Below, one piece after another: positions 32,402-40,818 of a stretch of DNA of 64,000 nt; within the stretch, counting starts at the first letter, position 1, and every line of letters begins with the position of its first letter. Where the stretch lies: positions 1-64,000 of the forward strand of contig CAYUCC010000011.1 of the NCBI GenBank assembly GCA_964443225.1. Direction: 5' to 3'. The notes beneath the pieces were generated by a model. It did no database searches. It saw only the letters and a program-made list of their open reading frames with translations, and had not been told where the DNA came from. Position numbers and translations under genes: made by a program. Source of the DNA: SSC4 sp964443225. GTDB lineage: Bacteria; Chloroflexota; Anaerolineae; SSC4; Amarolineaceae.

Positions 32402-33517
32402 TCATAACACGCGCTCCCACACTGTGCGCGGCAGAACGTGCACGCCGGCCGGTGCCTGCCCACCCGCCCCCACGATGTGCCCGATGCCCGCCGTCAGCAC
32501 GGCCAGTGTCAGGTCGAAGGCGTTGAGGCTGTCACCCTGCCCGGCGGTCAGGTTGGCCATCGAGCCGCCCGCCAGGAGAAAGACGGTGCGAGCGCCCAGG
32601 TCGATCGCCTCGACGAACGGCATGACCTGGCGGTGGGGATGACCGTACAGCGCCGCCACGTCGATCTCGTCGGCGCGATGGCCGACGTTGAGCAGGAACA
32701 CACCCTCTTTCAACAACGGCAGGTGACCGGCGTGGATCACGCCGTAGGCACCGGTGGCGGTCACGATCACGTCGGCGGATTGGATGGCGTCTTCCAGGTC
32801 CTGCACGTCCCAACCGGCGTAGCGGGCTTCGAGGGCGCGGCCGGAATCACGCTCGACGATGCAAACCGTGCCGCCGTAAGCGCGCGCGGCGCCGGCCAGG
32901 CCACGTCCCACCGAACCGTAGCCCACGATGACGACCCGCTTTTCGTGCAGGGTCAGCCGCGTGCGGGTAAAAAACATGTGCCAGGTGGTCAGGCCGACCA
33001 TGTGCCGGTTGTGCAAGCCCTCCTTGACCGGCAGGTCATCCCAGTTGAAAATGGGATAGTGCGGGACCAGACCGGCCAGGCGCGTGATACCCGAACCGGT
33101 CGCCTCCAGACTGGCACGCACATCGGGCACAGACACCGGGCGTCGATGCAGCGCCACCGTCAGGTCGGCGCCCATCTCGCACAGGTGGGTCGGCTGCCAG
33201 GCGAGGGCGTTTTCGATGGCCTGCTGGTAGGCGTCCGCCGGCATGCCGTGCCAGGCGTCGACAGTGATATTGGCGGCCTGCAAGTGAGCCACGACCTCAT
33301 CGCGTACGGTCTGAGGATTGCAGGTCGTCACGTAGAGCTGGGCGCCCTTCTCGTGCAGGCCCTCCAGCAGCGGAACCATCTTGATGTCGAGGTGTGTGCT
33401 CAACGCCAGCCGCACGCCGCGCAGGTCGGGCAGATCGGCCAACGTACGGCGCAGCCGCGGCATATGCGTGCGCGTCCACGCCAGTTCGTGTACGAACTCT
33501 GTTTCTGATGCCTGCAT
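32402..33517 (-). CDS. S-adenosylhomocysteinase-like NAD-binding protein
   Basis: A 371-residue protein with the SAHH fold order: an N-terminal substrate domain (GVRLALSTHLDIKMVPLLEGLHEKGAQL, near 33-60), and the NAD Rossmann motif VVIVGYGSVGRGLAGAARAYG near 200-220, with a following VIVTATGAYGVIHAGHLPLLKEG and NVGH segment. It is shorter than canonical SAHH (about 430), and the hallmark C-terminal motif is not seen. It may cleave S-adenosylhomocysteine or a related nucleoside thioether. The upstream neighbour, 15 bases away, is a methyltransferase-like membrane protein, which would make the product this enzyme removes. The start at 33517 has a GAGAGGT site. Confidence 0.7.
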   Translation of the reverse strand: MQASETEFVHELAWTRTHMPRLRRTLADLPDLRGVRLALSTHLDIKMVPLLEGLHEKGAQLYVTTCNPQTVRDEVVAHLQAANITVDAWHGMPADAYQQAIENALAWQPTHLCEMGADLTVALHRRPVSVPDVRASLEATGSGITRLAGLVPHYPIFNWDDLPVKEGLHNRHMVGLTTWHMFFTRTRLTLHEKRVVIVGYGSVGRGLAGAARAYGGTVCIVERDSGRALEARYAGWDVQDLEDAIQSADVIVTATGAYGVIHAGHLPLLKEGVFLLNVGHRADEIDVAALYGHPHRQVMPFVEAIDLGARTVFLLAGGSMANLTAGQGDSLNAFDLTLAVLTAGIGHIVGAGGQAPAGVHVLPRTVWERVL

Positions 33518-33532
33518 GTCGTGACCTCTCAT

Positions 33533-34231
33533 TTACCAGACACCGGGCAGCAAACGATAGCGTGTCCGCTGGGCGTATTCGCGGTAGCCGGGCAGTTCCT
33601 CGTGCAGCGTGCGGTCCTCGAGCCGGGTGCGGATCACGAGCACAACGGTCGTAAACAGCACCGGCACGAACGTCCACGCCGATGCGAGGAAGATCGGGGT
33701 TGCCAGGTAGGTTAGCAGCGCGCCGGCGTAACCGGGATGGCGAATCCAGCGGTAGGGGCCGCCGGAAACCACCTGGTGTCCGCGATCGGTCTGGATGCGC
33801 ACCGTGCCGGAGAAGAAGCGGTTTGCGATCAAAGCATAGGAGGCCAGCACGTAGCCGGCCAGGATCACCAGCAGCGACAGCAGGATTGCGGCCATGCTGA
33901 CAGACCCAGGCCCATCGAAGCGCGCATCCAGCCCGGCGACCAGCGGAATCAGCGCACCCCCGATGCCGAGCAGCAGTGCCAAACGTCTGTCCCAAGGCTT
34001 GGCATCGGGCTGCTGCAGGAATCGCGCCCGCTCGGCAATCAGGTCAGGATGGCGCCGCGCGGCCAACACGCGGCTGATAACGAAGCCGAAGATGCCAACC
34101 AGGGCATACACCCAGGCCTCCCACCAGTCCCACTGCCCCGAAATCAGCAGCGGCAGGAACGGCACGACCACGATGATCAGCAGCATCACGATGACACGAC
34201 CGGGGGAGATTCCAGGCGATGGGTTGTTCAT
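33533..34231 (-). CDS. isoprenylcysteine methyltransferase family membrane protein (NnrU/ICMT-like)
   Basis: A 232-residue membrane protein with five to six hydrophobic helices and the superfamily C-terminal motif: GPYRWIRHPGYAGALLTYLATPIFL around 155-180, then RLEDRTLHEELPGYREYAQRTRYRLLPG near the end. These residues form the S-adenosylmethionine pocket at the membrane. It should methylate a lipophilic substrate. It heads a five-gene minus-strand operon that also encodes an S-adenosylhomocysteinase-like protein. The upstream gap is a divergent promoter region shared with a lipoprotein gene. Confidence 0.78.
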   Translation of the reverse strand: MNNPSPGISPGRVIVMLLIIVVVPFLPLLISGQWDWWEAWVYALVGIFGFVISRVLAARRHPDLIAERARFLQQPDAKPWDRRLALLLGIGGALIPLVAGLDARFDGPGSVSMAAILLSLLVILAGYVLASYALIANRFFSGTVRIQTDRGHQVVSGGPYRWIRHPGYAGALLTYLATPIFLASAWTFVPVLFTTVVLVIRTRLEDRTLHEELPGYREYAQRTRYRLLPGVW

Positions 34232-34553
34232 GTTTCACCACTGTCCCACAAGCAGCGCACGGTTATAGGTCAATGTCACACAGCACATCGCTTCCAAACT
34301 ATCTAAATCATACAGGATGGTTGGCATTGCGGCAACTTGTGGATCCACCGTTCGATTGCACACCGTAACAACCTCTCACACTTCTTGACCGTTCCTTCAT
34401 AACTTCTATACACGTGGGTTGTATAAGTGAAGTAATGAAGTGCATGGGCGCACACGACACATAACGGTGTGGCATCATGCCGATCATCTGTTATCAGCGC
34501 CGGGTCCTGGCATCCAGAACTGCCCGGTTCGACATTTCGACAGGAGTATCCAC
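34232..34553. promoter_or_regulatory. divergent regulatory region with promoter and operator-like palindrome
   Basis: For the lipoprotein gene, TTGACC (34385-34390) and TATACA (34407-34412) form a 16-base-spaced promoter. The -10 box is one arm of a perfect inverted repeat, TATACA-N7-TGTATA, ending at 34425, a good site for a repressor. The rest is AT-richer than the surroundings and carries no gene. Confidence 0.5.
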
Positions 34554-36473
34554 ATGTTCAAACGCGGAATCATGACGGCATTAGCCGGCGCCCTGGCCCT
34601 TTCGATGCTGGTGGCGTGTCAGAATGACGTGGGAACCACGTCCAGTGTAGATTCGTTGGCTGCCACCACCGAAAGTGCGGAAACCGGCAGCGGCATTGCC
34701 ACAAGCACCGATATCCTGGTGGGCAACACCGCCGCGGCCAGCGAGCTGCAGCAGACCCGCGCGACAACCACCCCGGGTGAAAGCACCAACCCGGTCAGCG
34801 ACGTGCTCGCCACCAAAAGCGAAGCACGTGATGACGTCGACGACACCACCTGGGACAGCAGCAGCGAAATCCCCATCGTCCTGCAGGGTGATTCAGTTTC
34901 GATCGAGGGTGACGGCGCCACCGCCGAGGGCAGTACCGTGACCATCACCGCCGCGGGCACCTACAACCTGCAAGGCACCCTGGCCAACGGTCAGATCGTG
35001 GTCGATACCGGTGACGATGACCTGGTCCGGTTGATCTTGAGCGGCGTCGAGATACGCAGCACCACCAGCGCCCCAATCTACATCGTCGATGCAGCGCACG
35101 TAGAAATCGTGCTGGCCGACGGCACGCAGAACACACTCACCGACGGCACCACCTACGTACTGCCCGACCCCACATCGGACGAGCCGAACGCCGCGCTCTT
35201 CAGCACGGCCGACCTGACCATCACCGGTGGCGGTGCGCTGACCGTGCACGGCAACTACAACGACGGCATCGCCAGCAAGGACGGTCTGGTCATCGCCGGC
35301 GGCACGCTCACCGTCGATGCGGTCGACGACGGCATCCGTGGCAAGGACTACATCGTGGTCAAGGACGGTTACGTCACCGTGAATGCCCAGGGTGACGGCC
35401 TGAAGTCGGACAACGAAGAAGATGGCAACCTGGGCTACGTGGCTATCGAGCAGGGCACGACCACGGTCGACGCGGGGGGAGATGCCATCACCGCGCAGAG
35501 CGACGTCCTGATTGCCGGTGGCAACTTCGTATTGACGACCGGCGGCGGCGTAGACGATGCCACCTCGGCCAAGGGCATCAAGGGCCTGGTCAGTGTGACG
35601 ATCGACGGCGGCACCTTCACCATCGACGCAGCGGATGACGCAGTCCACAGCAACGGCGTCATCGTGGTCAACGACGGGTCGTTTACGATCGCCACTGGGG
35701 ACGATGGCATGCATGCCGATACGTCGCTGACGATCGCCGGCGGTGCCATCGACATCACGGAATCGTACGAAGGGATCGAAAGTGCCGTCATCATCATCGA
35801 CGCCGGCGACATCGACATCGTCGCCAGCGATGACGGGATCAACGTCGCCGGCGGCAACGATGGTTCCGGCCTGGGTTTCGGCGGCCGGCCGCGGCCGGGT
35901 GGACCGGGCCAGGAAATGGCCGCCTACACCGGTGACTTCTACCTCTACATCCACGGTGGCACGGTGACGGTCGAAGCGACCGGGGACGGCATCGACGTCA
36001 ACGGAGCGATCGAGATGACCGATGGTTTCGTGGTGGTCAACGGCCCGACCGAGCAGATGAACGGGGCGCTCGACTTCGATGCCCCCTTCACCATCAGCGG
36101 CGGCACGATCGTGGCGGCGGGCAGCGCGGGCATGGCGCAGGTGCCGGGTGGAAGCTCCAGCCAGAATTCGGTCCTGGTTTACTTCAGCAATACGCAGCCG
36201 GCTGGTACGCTGGTGCACATCCAGAACAGCGCCGGGGAGACCGTACTGACCTTTGCGCCCAACAAAGCCTACCAGTCGCTGGCCTTCTCATCGCCGGCAC
36301 TGGTGCAGGGCGAAACCTACACCGTCTACGTCGGCGGCAGCGCTACGGGAACCGTGCAGGACGGGGTGTACACCGACGGCAGTTATGCACCCGGCACCGA
36401 GTACGCGAGTTTCACGGTATCGGGCGTGACCACGCAGGTTGGCAGCGGCGGGGGGATGCGGCGCATGCGGTAA
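34554..36473 (+). CDS. secreted beta-helix lipoprotein, carbohydrate-binding (DUF4353-like) domain
   Basis: A 639-residue lipoprotein. The signal peptide FKRGIMTALAGALALSMLVAC ends in a lipobox with Cys22. A Thr/Ser-rich linker follows. From about residue 100 the protein consists of short repeats of the type ITGGGALTVHGNYNDGIASKDG, with a recurring D-D-G-I pattern typical of right-handed beta-helices of the Cthe_2159 carbohydrate-binding family, which bind acidic polysaccharides with calcium. A GGRPRPGGPG loop interrupts the helix near 440. The C-terminus is a jelly-roll-like sandwich. It is anchored outside the membrane and has its own promoter. A CAGGAG site supports the ATG. Confidence 0.8.
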   Translation: MFKRGIMTALAGALALSMLVACQNDVGTTSSVDSLAATTESAETGSGIATSTDILVGNTAAASELQQTRATTTPGESTNPVSDVLATKSEARDDVDDTTWDSSSEIPIVLQGDSVSIEGDGATAEGSTVTITAAGTYNLQGTLANGQIVVDTGDDDLVRLILSGVEIRSTTSAPIYIVDAAHVEIVLADGTQNTLTDGTTYVLPDPTSDEPNAALFSTADLTITGGGALTVHGNYNDGIASKDGLVIAGGTLTVDAVDDGIRGKDYIVVKDGYVTVNAQGDGLKSDNEEDGNLGYVAIEQGTTTVDAGGDAITAQSDVLIAGGNFVLTTGGGVDDATSAKGIKGLVSVTIDGGTFTIDAADDAVHSNGVIVVNDGSFTIATGDDGMHADTSLTIAGGAIDITESYEGIESAVIIIDAGDIDIVASDDGINVAGGNDGSGLGFGGRPRPGGPGQEMAAYTGDFYLYIHGGTVTVEATGDGIDVNGAIEMTDGFVVVNGPTEQMNGALDFDAPFTISGGTIVAAGSAGMAQVPGGSSSQNSVLVYFSNTQPAGTLVHIQNSAGETVLTFAPNKAYQSLAFSSPALVQGETYTVYVGGSATGTVQDGVYTDGSYAPGTEYASFTVSGVTTQVGSGGGMRRMR

Positions 36474-36665
36474 AACAGGCACGTAGCGCGGCCTGACGCG
36501 TACAAGAACCACACGCCAGGCCGCAAAACAAACATGATCGATCCGACATCGTCAGGGGCCGGCTGATTTGGTGCTCCTGACGACATGTTTCCAAACCGCA
36601 GTACGGGATAGTTACGAGCGCGCCCAGGGGTTCATGCAGGCCATCACCAGCCGCGTGATCAGGTT

Positions 36666-37110
36666 TTACGACAGGCTGCGTTTTTTGATCTGGTTGATCG
36701 TGCCCGCCACGTAGAGGTCGAGCTGCGGCACGTAAAACAGGACCGCACCGGACGCCCCCGAATGGCCGATCATCGCCGGCACCTTACGAAACAGGGTGAA
36801 GTAGCGCGGCAGGTCGAAACGCATGAGACCGACACCGTATTGCAGCGGTTTGAAGATCCGATTCCAATGCTGCTGCATCTCGCCCAGGACCGCCCGCAGG
36901 AACAGCTCGCCCGTCATGAAGGCCTGCAAGATGCGCAAGCCGTCACGGCTCGTCGATACGATCCCCCCGTCGGTACGCACCGATGCCATCGCCCAGGGGA
37001 TTTACCACCCACCGTCTGTTGTAGGGCGCGCCAGCCTCGCCTCGAGCGCAACGTGGGTCTTGGCGTCGTCGATACCCAACTCCATCCTTCTCGCGGCATA
37101 CGTCCCCTCG
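36666..37110 (-). pseudogene. serine hydrolase (beta-lactamase class C-like) C-terminal fragment
   Basis: The last 107 codons read as the C-terminal part of a penicillin-binding-protein-like serine hydrolase: MASVRTDGGIVSTSRDGLRILQAF, then YGVGLMRF, then GHSGASGAVLFYVPQLDLYVAGTINQ, the H-S-G motif. Upstream the same frame continues with RMELGIDDAKTHVALEARLARP and then a TAA stop near 37000. The S-x-x-K and Y-x-N catalytic regions are missing, cut by the VOC gene at 37115. It is therefore a truncated pseudogene with an internal stop. The intact C-terminal frame argues for a fairly recent loss. Confidence 0.72.
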
Positions 37111-37114
37111 TTAC

Positions 37115-37501
37115 TTACAGCGCCGCAAACAGATCGACCAGGTTACCATCGGGATCAACAACAACGGCGTAACGCTGACCCCAGAACGCGTCCCATGGTG
37201 CCGTATGGCCCTGGTACCCACTTCGAAGCACCCGTTCATAGAGTGCATCTACCGCCGCCGGGTTTTCACACCTGAACGCCAACGTCATACGCTGCCCAAC
37301 GGCGTCGATCCAATCGGGGTAGATCCCCCGGATCATCTCCAGGCTGTCCCACGCCAGGCGCAGCCCGCCAGGCAGAATCACTTCGACGTGCGGTTCATTT
37401 TCCATGTTGGATGGAACATCGACGCCTAACAAGCGGTAGAACTCGAGCGAAGCTGGCATGTCACGCACGACGATTGCGACAAGATCGAGATTAGCCATCA
37501 T
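37115..37501 (-). CDS. VOC family (glyoxalase / bleomycin-resistance-like) protein
   Basis: A 128-residue vicinal-oxygen-chelate protein: MANLDLVAIVVRDMPASLEFYRLLGVDV at the start and WGQRYAVVVDPDGNLVDLFA at the end, the paired beta-alpha-beta-beta-beta signature. Members bind a metal or sequester a drug; which applies here is unclear. The strong AGGAGG site overlaps several start choices, TTG-ATG-ATG; the ATG at 37501 gives normal spacing. It abuts the 5' end of the truncated serine hydrolase and follows a dispersed palindromic repeat on its upstream side. Confidence 0.85.
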   Translation of the reverse strand: MMANLDLVAIVVRDMPASLEFYRLLGVDVPSNMENEPHVEVILPGGLRLAWDSLEMIRGIYPDWIDAVGQRMTLAFRCENPAAVDALYERVLRSGYQGHTAPWDAFWGQRYAVVVDPDGNLVDLFAAL

Positions 37502-37604
37502 CAATCCCTCCTATGGGTAGTGCACAGTTAGGTTGGGTTTTGTCACTAAATCTGCGCTCATACAGCGGCAGGATCGGTACACATTCCAACCTAACAGAGC
37601 ACTA

Positions 37605-37684
37605 AGGGCTTGTAAAAGAATAACTTACCGTTCTTTGCGACGAATTCCGGCCATTTTGTAGGAAGTTATTCTTTTACAAGCCCT
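37605..37684. repeat. 80-bp palindromic dispersed repeat, copy 1 (MITE-like)
   Basis: Two perfect 22-bp inverted arms (37605-37626 and 37663-37684, each half containing GGGCTTGTAAAAGAATAAC) flank a 36-base centre. Flanking bases are CTA and AAG. A degenerate copy of the same element, with matching centre motifs, is at 54102-54183. It lies just past the 3' end of the FN3-like gene and could form a long mRNA hairpin. Confidence 0.75.
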
Positions 37685-37697
37685 AAGTCCGCATCCA

Positions 37698-38561
37698 TTA
37701 CGGCGCGGACAGCTGCATGAAGGAGCGTACGCTGCCGCCATCGGCCTCAAGGTAGCGGCGCACACCCGACGCCGGGTCGATGCCGCTGGCAACCAGGTAT
37801 GCACGCAGTCCGCTGAGATGCAGCTGGGCGATGGTGTGCTGCGGCTCCGACCAGTCGGTGTAACGATACGCCGGCCAGCCCCAGCCACCTTTGACGTTGA
37901 ACGAGTACGCCACGCCGGGAATCGCCCCCTTGAGCTCGTACACTCCGGAGCGGCCACCTTTTTCGACGTCCATCCCCAACGGGTTGTTACTCCGACCGAA
38001 AGGATCGTTCGATACCCAGCGCACGAGGAATTTGCCGAAGTCGTCGCCGGCGGTCCAGTGCACCCGAATCCGGCCAGGCACCTTGACCACGCCCGGCAGG
38101 GTGACCGGCAGTGGGGGCAGCGGCGGCAGCACACGCACGACCGGCGGCGCCGTTTCCAGGCGGGTGATAGTGGGCGGGCGCCGCGGCGGCACCTTGATCT
38201 CCCCCGTGCCCTGCTGGGCCGGCGTCGCAATGGTGACTGACAGGGCAAACGACTGCCAGTCGCGTTCAACCCCGCGGGCATCGGGCATGGTGTCCTCCAA
38301 CGTGCCCGTGTCGTCGAGCAAGCGCGGGCTGGCAAATACCGTCACCGCCGGCTGCCCGGCCAGCAGCTGGACGGTCGTGGAGGTGGGCGTACGGTCGTCG
38401 TCGATGTGCACCTGGGCCAGCCTCTCAGCGGCACTGAGGTGGCCCTGGTAGACTTCGATGACGTCGGGCATCTTGGTACCAAATGTCCACTCGACCTTGA
38501 CAGGGCAGGTCAGGCCGCTGGCCTGACCCACCACGGTCAGCGAAACCGAGGTGATGTACAT
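37698..38561 (-). CDS. hypothetical protein with FN3-like domain
   Basis: A 287-residue protein of unknown function. A beta-rich N-terminal part (MYITSVSLTVVGQASGL, GHLSAAERLAQVHIDDD) is followed by a proline-rich bridge (PPLPPLPVTLPG). Next is a region like a fibronectin-type or surface domain with tryptophans: GRIRVHWTAGDDFGKFLVRWVS, GAIPGVAYSFNVKGGWGW. The last third has a short alpha segment. There is no signal peptide. The start was taken at 38561 because the preceding residues of the frame overlap the next gene; no strong ribosome site is present. It follows the 38575 gene by 13 bases and is probably coupled to it. Confidence 0.5.
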   Translation of the reverse strand: MYITSVSLTVVGQASGLTCPVKVEWTFGTKMPDVIEVYQGHLSAAERLAQVHIDDDRTPTSTTVQLLAGQPAVTVFASPRLLDDTGTLEDTMPDARGVERDWQSFALSVTIATPAQQGTGEIKVPPRRPPTITRLETAPPVVRVLPPLPPLPVTLPGVVKVPGRIRVHWTAGDDFGKFLVRWVSNDPFGRSNNPLGMDVEKGGRSGVYELKGAIPGVAYSFNVKGGWGWPAYRYTDWSEPQHTIAQLHLSGLRAYLVASGIDPASGVRRYLEADGGSVRSFMQLSAP

Positions 38562-38574
38562 GGGATGTTCGCTT

Positions 38575-39450
38575 TCACTGGAGGGCCACGAGGATGGGGA
38601 TGAGTCCCGTACCATCCTCCAGCCGGCGCAGGGCCTTGCCGATGACGGCGCCCGGTGTACGAGACTGATCGCAGGCGCGCATTGCGTGGCCCGGCGTGTC
38701 CGATGTGGTCAGGAGGTCCCCCACGGCGATCGGCGTCGTGCGTGCGTCGACTTTGCAGAACACCTTACCCACCAGGGCAATCGCCGGCCGATGGGACGCA
38801 GTCCCGTCGAAAACGATGCCCGGCCGGTAATCACCGGCACCGGCGACCACACCGGCCGCCCGGCGGTCGTACGCGGTGCGGCAGGGGGCCAGCGTGCCCT
38901 CGTCTTCGATCACCATCACCATACCCGGTTCGACCAGCGCCCGATCGTGGGCCGCAACTTCGAACGATTCGGCCAGGTCAGCAATGCGGCTGACGAAATG
39001 GATATCTCCCGTGACCTCCATGTCACCGACCAGGCGTACGTTGCCGACGATTTCGACCGGACCTTCGAAACGCCCGGCCAGCCGTCCGCCGATCCCCTGC
39101 ACGGCAACCCCGTTGCCAAAGCTCTGTCCCTGCACGGCGACGCCGTCGGTGCTGTCACCGCGTACACCAAACCCGGTGCCCTGGCTCACGCCGTACACCC
39201 CCGTGCCTGTGCTGGTGGTGCCATGGCCAAAAACGCCCTGCTGCTCACTCTCACCGTAAACCCCGGCGCTTTGCTGGAAGACGGCATCACTGCCGCCAAG
39301 CAGCCCCAGGCTCTTTTTGGCGTGGCTGACACCTACCACACCCGCGCCTTTGTCGGCGGTCACACCCCGCAGTTTGGGGTTTTTGGTGGCGTCCAGCGCG
39401 GGCGCTTCGGTCTTGAACTCATCGGAGAATAAATTGGTTTCGGTCGGCAT
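38575..39450 (-). CDS. phage-tail-fibre-like structural protein with peptidase G2-type C-terminus
   Basis: A 291-residue protein with glycine-rich short repeats in the N-terminal half (GVVGVSHAKKSLGLLGGS, GVYGVSQGTGFGVRG) of the kind that form triple beta-spirals in fibres. The C-terminal part has DLAESFEVAAHDRALVEPGMVMVIEDEG, GDYRPGIVFDG, IALVGKVFCKVDA and ALRRLEDGTGLIPILVALQ. This C-terminal half matches a widespread domain in bacterial surface and tail-like proteins, related to autoproteolytic chaperone domains. No other phage genes are present. It precedes the FN3-like gene by 13 bases, so the two may form an extracellular or contractile-type pair, which is inference. Confidence 0.6.
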   Translation of the reverse strand: MPTETNLFSDEFKTEAPALDATKNPKLRGVTADKGAGVVGVSHAKKSLGLLGGSDAVFQQSAGVYGESEQQGVFGHGTTSTGTGVYGVSQGTGFGVRGDSTDGVAVQGQSFGNGVAVQGIGGRLAGRFEGPVEIVGNVRLVGDMEVTGDIHFVSRIADLAESFEVAAHDRALVEPGMVMVIEDEGTLAPCRTAYDRRAAGVVAGAGDYRPGIVFDGTASHRPAIALVGKVFCKVDARTTPIAVGDLLTTSDTPGHAMRACDQSRTPGAVIGKALRRLEDGTGLIPILVALQ

Positions 39451-39606
39451 GACCTGGCTTGTCCTTTCGAAGCAATGTTAGTCTGCCAGCCCCAATGTGC
39501 GGCTGGCAAAGGCGTGAATATGGCCGGCTGCAACGAACCGGCCAGGTTGGTGAAGTATACCACAGGGTGTACGGAAATGGGCTTGCGGATTGGGCATACC
39601 TGGCTG

Positions 39607-40512
39607 TTATACCACAGATTCAGCGATTTGCGTCAGGATCGCCGCAAAGTGCGTGTAGAACAGCATGTGGCCGGCGCCGGGCACGAAGGTCGCCGTGCAG
39701 TTGGGAATCTGCGCGGCCAGGTAACGCCCCATGACCGGCGGCACGTTGGGGTCGGCCTCGCCCTGCCAGAGGAAGGTTTTGGCCCGGATCTGCGACGCCT
39801 GGAAACCCCAGGGTGCGCAGGCCACGCGGATATCGTGGGCCGCCCCGCGCCCACCCTGGCGGTAGGCCTCGGGGAAGTCGCGCACGAAGGACTGGATCAC
39901 ATCGGGCTGCTGCAGGATGACCTGGTCGCTGGCCGGCAGGTTGGCAAAGAGTCGCTTGACAGCCGCCTCCGGTTTGCGCCGAATCACGGCCACTGTCGCG
40001 CCCTGCATAGGACGCAGCAGGAAGGGTGCGTAGCGGGCCAGCTTGGGCAGCATCGCCAGCGCCGGCGCCATGCCTTCGGTCAGGCCCGGCACATCGAAGG
40101 GGCCGAGCGCGCTCACCAGGGTCAGGCTCGTCAGGCGGTCGGCCAGCTTGAAGCCGCATACCGCACCATACGGGCCACCCTGCGAGCCGGCCACGACCGC
40201 AAAGCGGGCCAATCCGAGCTGCTCGGCCAGCTGCGCCACGTCGTCCGGCCAATCGAGCAGCGTGCGCCCCGGCTGAAAGTCGGACAGGCCATATCCGGGC
40301 CGCTCGACGAGAATCAGGCGGACGGCAAGTTCGTCCAACAGATCGTCGCGGCACGGCTTCAGGTAGCGTCCAGAGGCGCCGCCAAACAGCATCACCGGTG
40401 TGCCGTCGGCGGGACCATACGCCGCAAAGCCCAACCGGCGTCCATCGCGCAGGGTGACTGTCTGGTCCATGCGTTCAGGATCGTTCGAAGCCAACGGGTT
40501 GGAATGACTCAT
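39607..40512 (-). CDS. alpha/beta hydrolase
   Basis: A 301-residue alpha/beta hydrolase: VMLFGGASGRYLKPC (oxyanion region), LVERPGYGLSDF, the nucleophile elbow VVAGSQGGPYGA at about 106-117 with Ser109, FLWQGEADPNVPP (acid) and PGAGHMLFY (His). The fold acts on esters, epoxides or C-C bonds; the substrate is not predictable. The GGAGG site ten bases before the ATG supports the start. It is divergent from the DUF499 gene of the defence cassette, with 306 bases between, and has no clear operon partner. Confidence 0.85.
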   Translation of the reverse strand: MSHSNPLASNDPERMDQTVTLRDGRRLGFAAYGPADGTPVMLFGGASGRYLKPCRDDLLDELAVRLILVERPGYGLSDFQPGRTLLDWPDDVAQLAEQLGLARFAVVAGSQGGPYGAVCGFKLADRLTSLTLVSALGPFDVPGLTEGMAPALAMLPKLARYAPFLLRPMQGATVAVIRRKPEAAVKRLFANLPASDQVILQQPDVIQSFVRDFPEAYRQGGRGAAHDIRVACAPWGFQASQIRAKTFLWQGEADPNVPPVMGRYLAAQIPNCTATFVPGAGHMLFYTHFAAILTQIAESVV

Positions 40513-40712
40513 CTCTCGCCTCCTTCGCAGTGCAATGTTTCAGGCACAGGCAAGCGTACCAGCTCGACAGCACGCTGTCAAGGGGTTGAAGTGATTACCC
40601 ACAAGTCTTCTAAATACCTCGCAGGGTTCACCGCGAATTACGCCAATCTTCGCCAATAATTTCTATGATTTATTGGGACGTTGTGAGTGATGGCGATGCC
40701 GGCGGTCACCAG
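40513..40712. other. intergenic region between hydrolase and defence cassette
   Basis: AT-richer than its surroundings. It contains the ribosome site of the minus-strand hydrolase and a TTCACCGCGAATTACGCCAATCTTCGCC stretch at about 40628-40655 that resembles common dispersed intergenic repeats. No gene is seen. The promoter of the plus-strand cassette starts at 40713. Confidence 0.4.
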
Positions 40713-40818
40713 TTGCCATCCCATCCCCCCTGCGTTATAATTTACACACCGCAGCAGGAACCAATCCCACGTTTACGAACCGTTGGATGCCGGATAGGTA
40801 TCACCAAGAGGACGAGCT
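40713..40818 (+). promoter_or_regulatory. promoter and conserved leader of the defence cassette
   Basis: TTGCCA (40713-40718), a 17-base spacer and TATAAT (40736-40741) form a near-consensus promoter. The leader, about 70 bases, contains ACACACCGCAGC, then CCACGTTTACGAACCGTTGG and AGGTATCAC before an AGAGGA ribosome site. The same promoter and leader, with few changes, precede the ABC transporter gene at 56818. Confidence 0.75.

Noticed and set aside
34893..36218. 441-codon minus-strand open frame
   Set aside because: Shadow of the repetitive beta-helix lipoprotein; the repeats create regular antisense frames.
38575..39450. Prophage remnant because of the tail-fibre-like protein
   Set aside because: No capsid, terminase, integrase or other tail genes lie nearby, and the C-terminal domain is also common in non-phage surface proteins.
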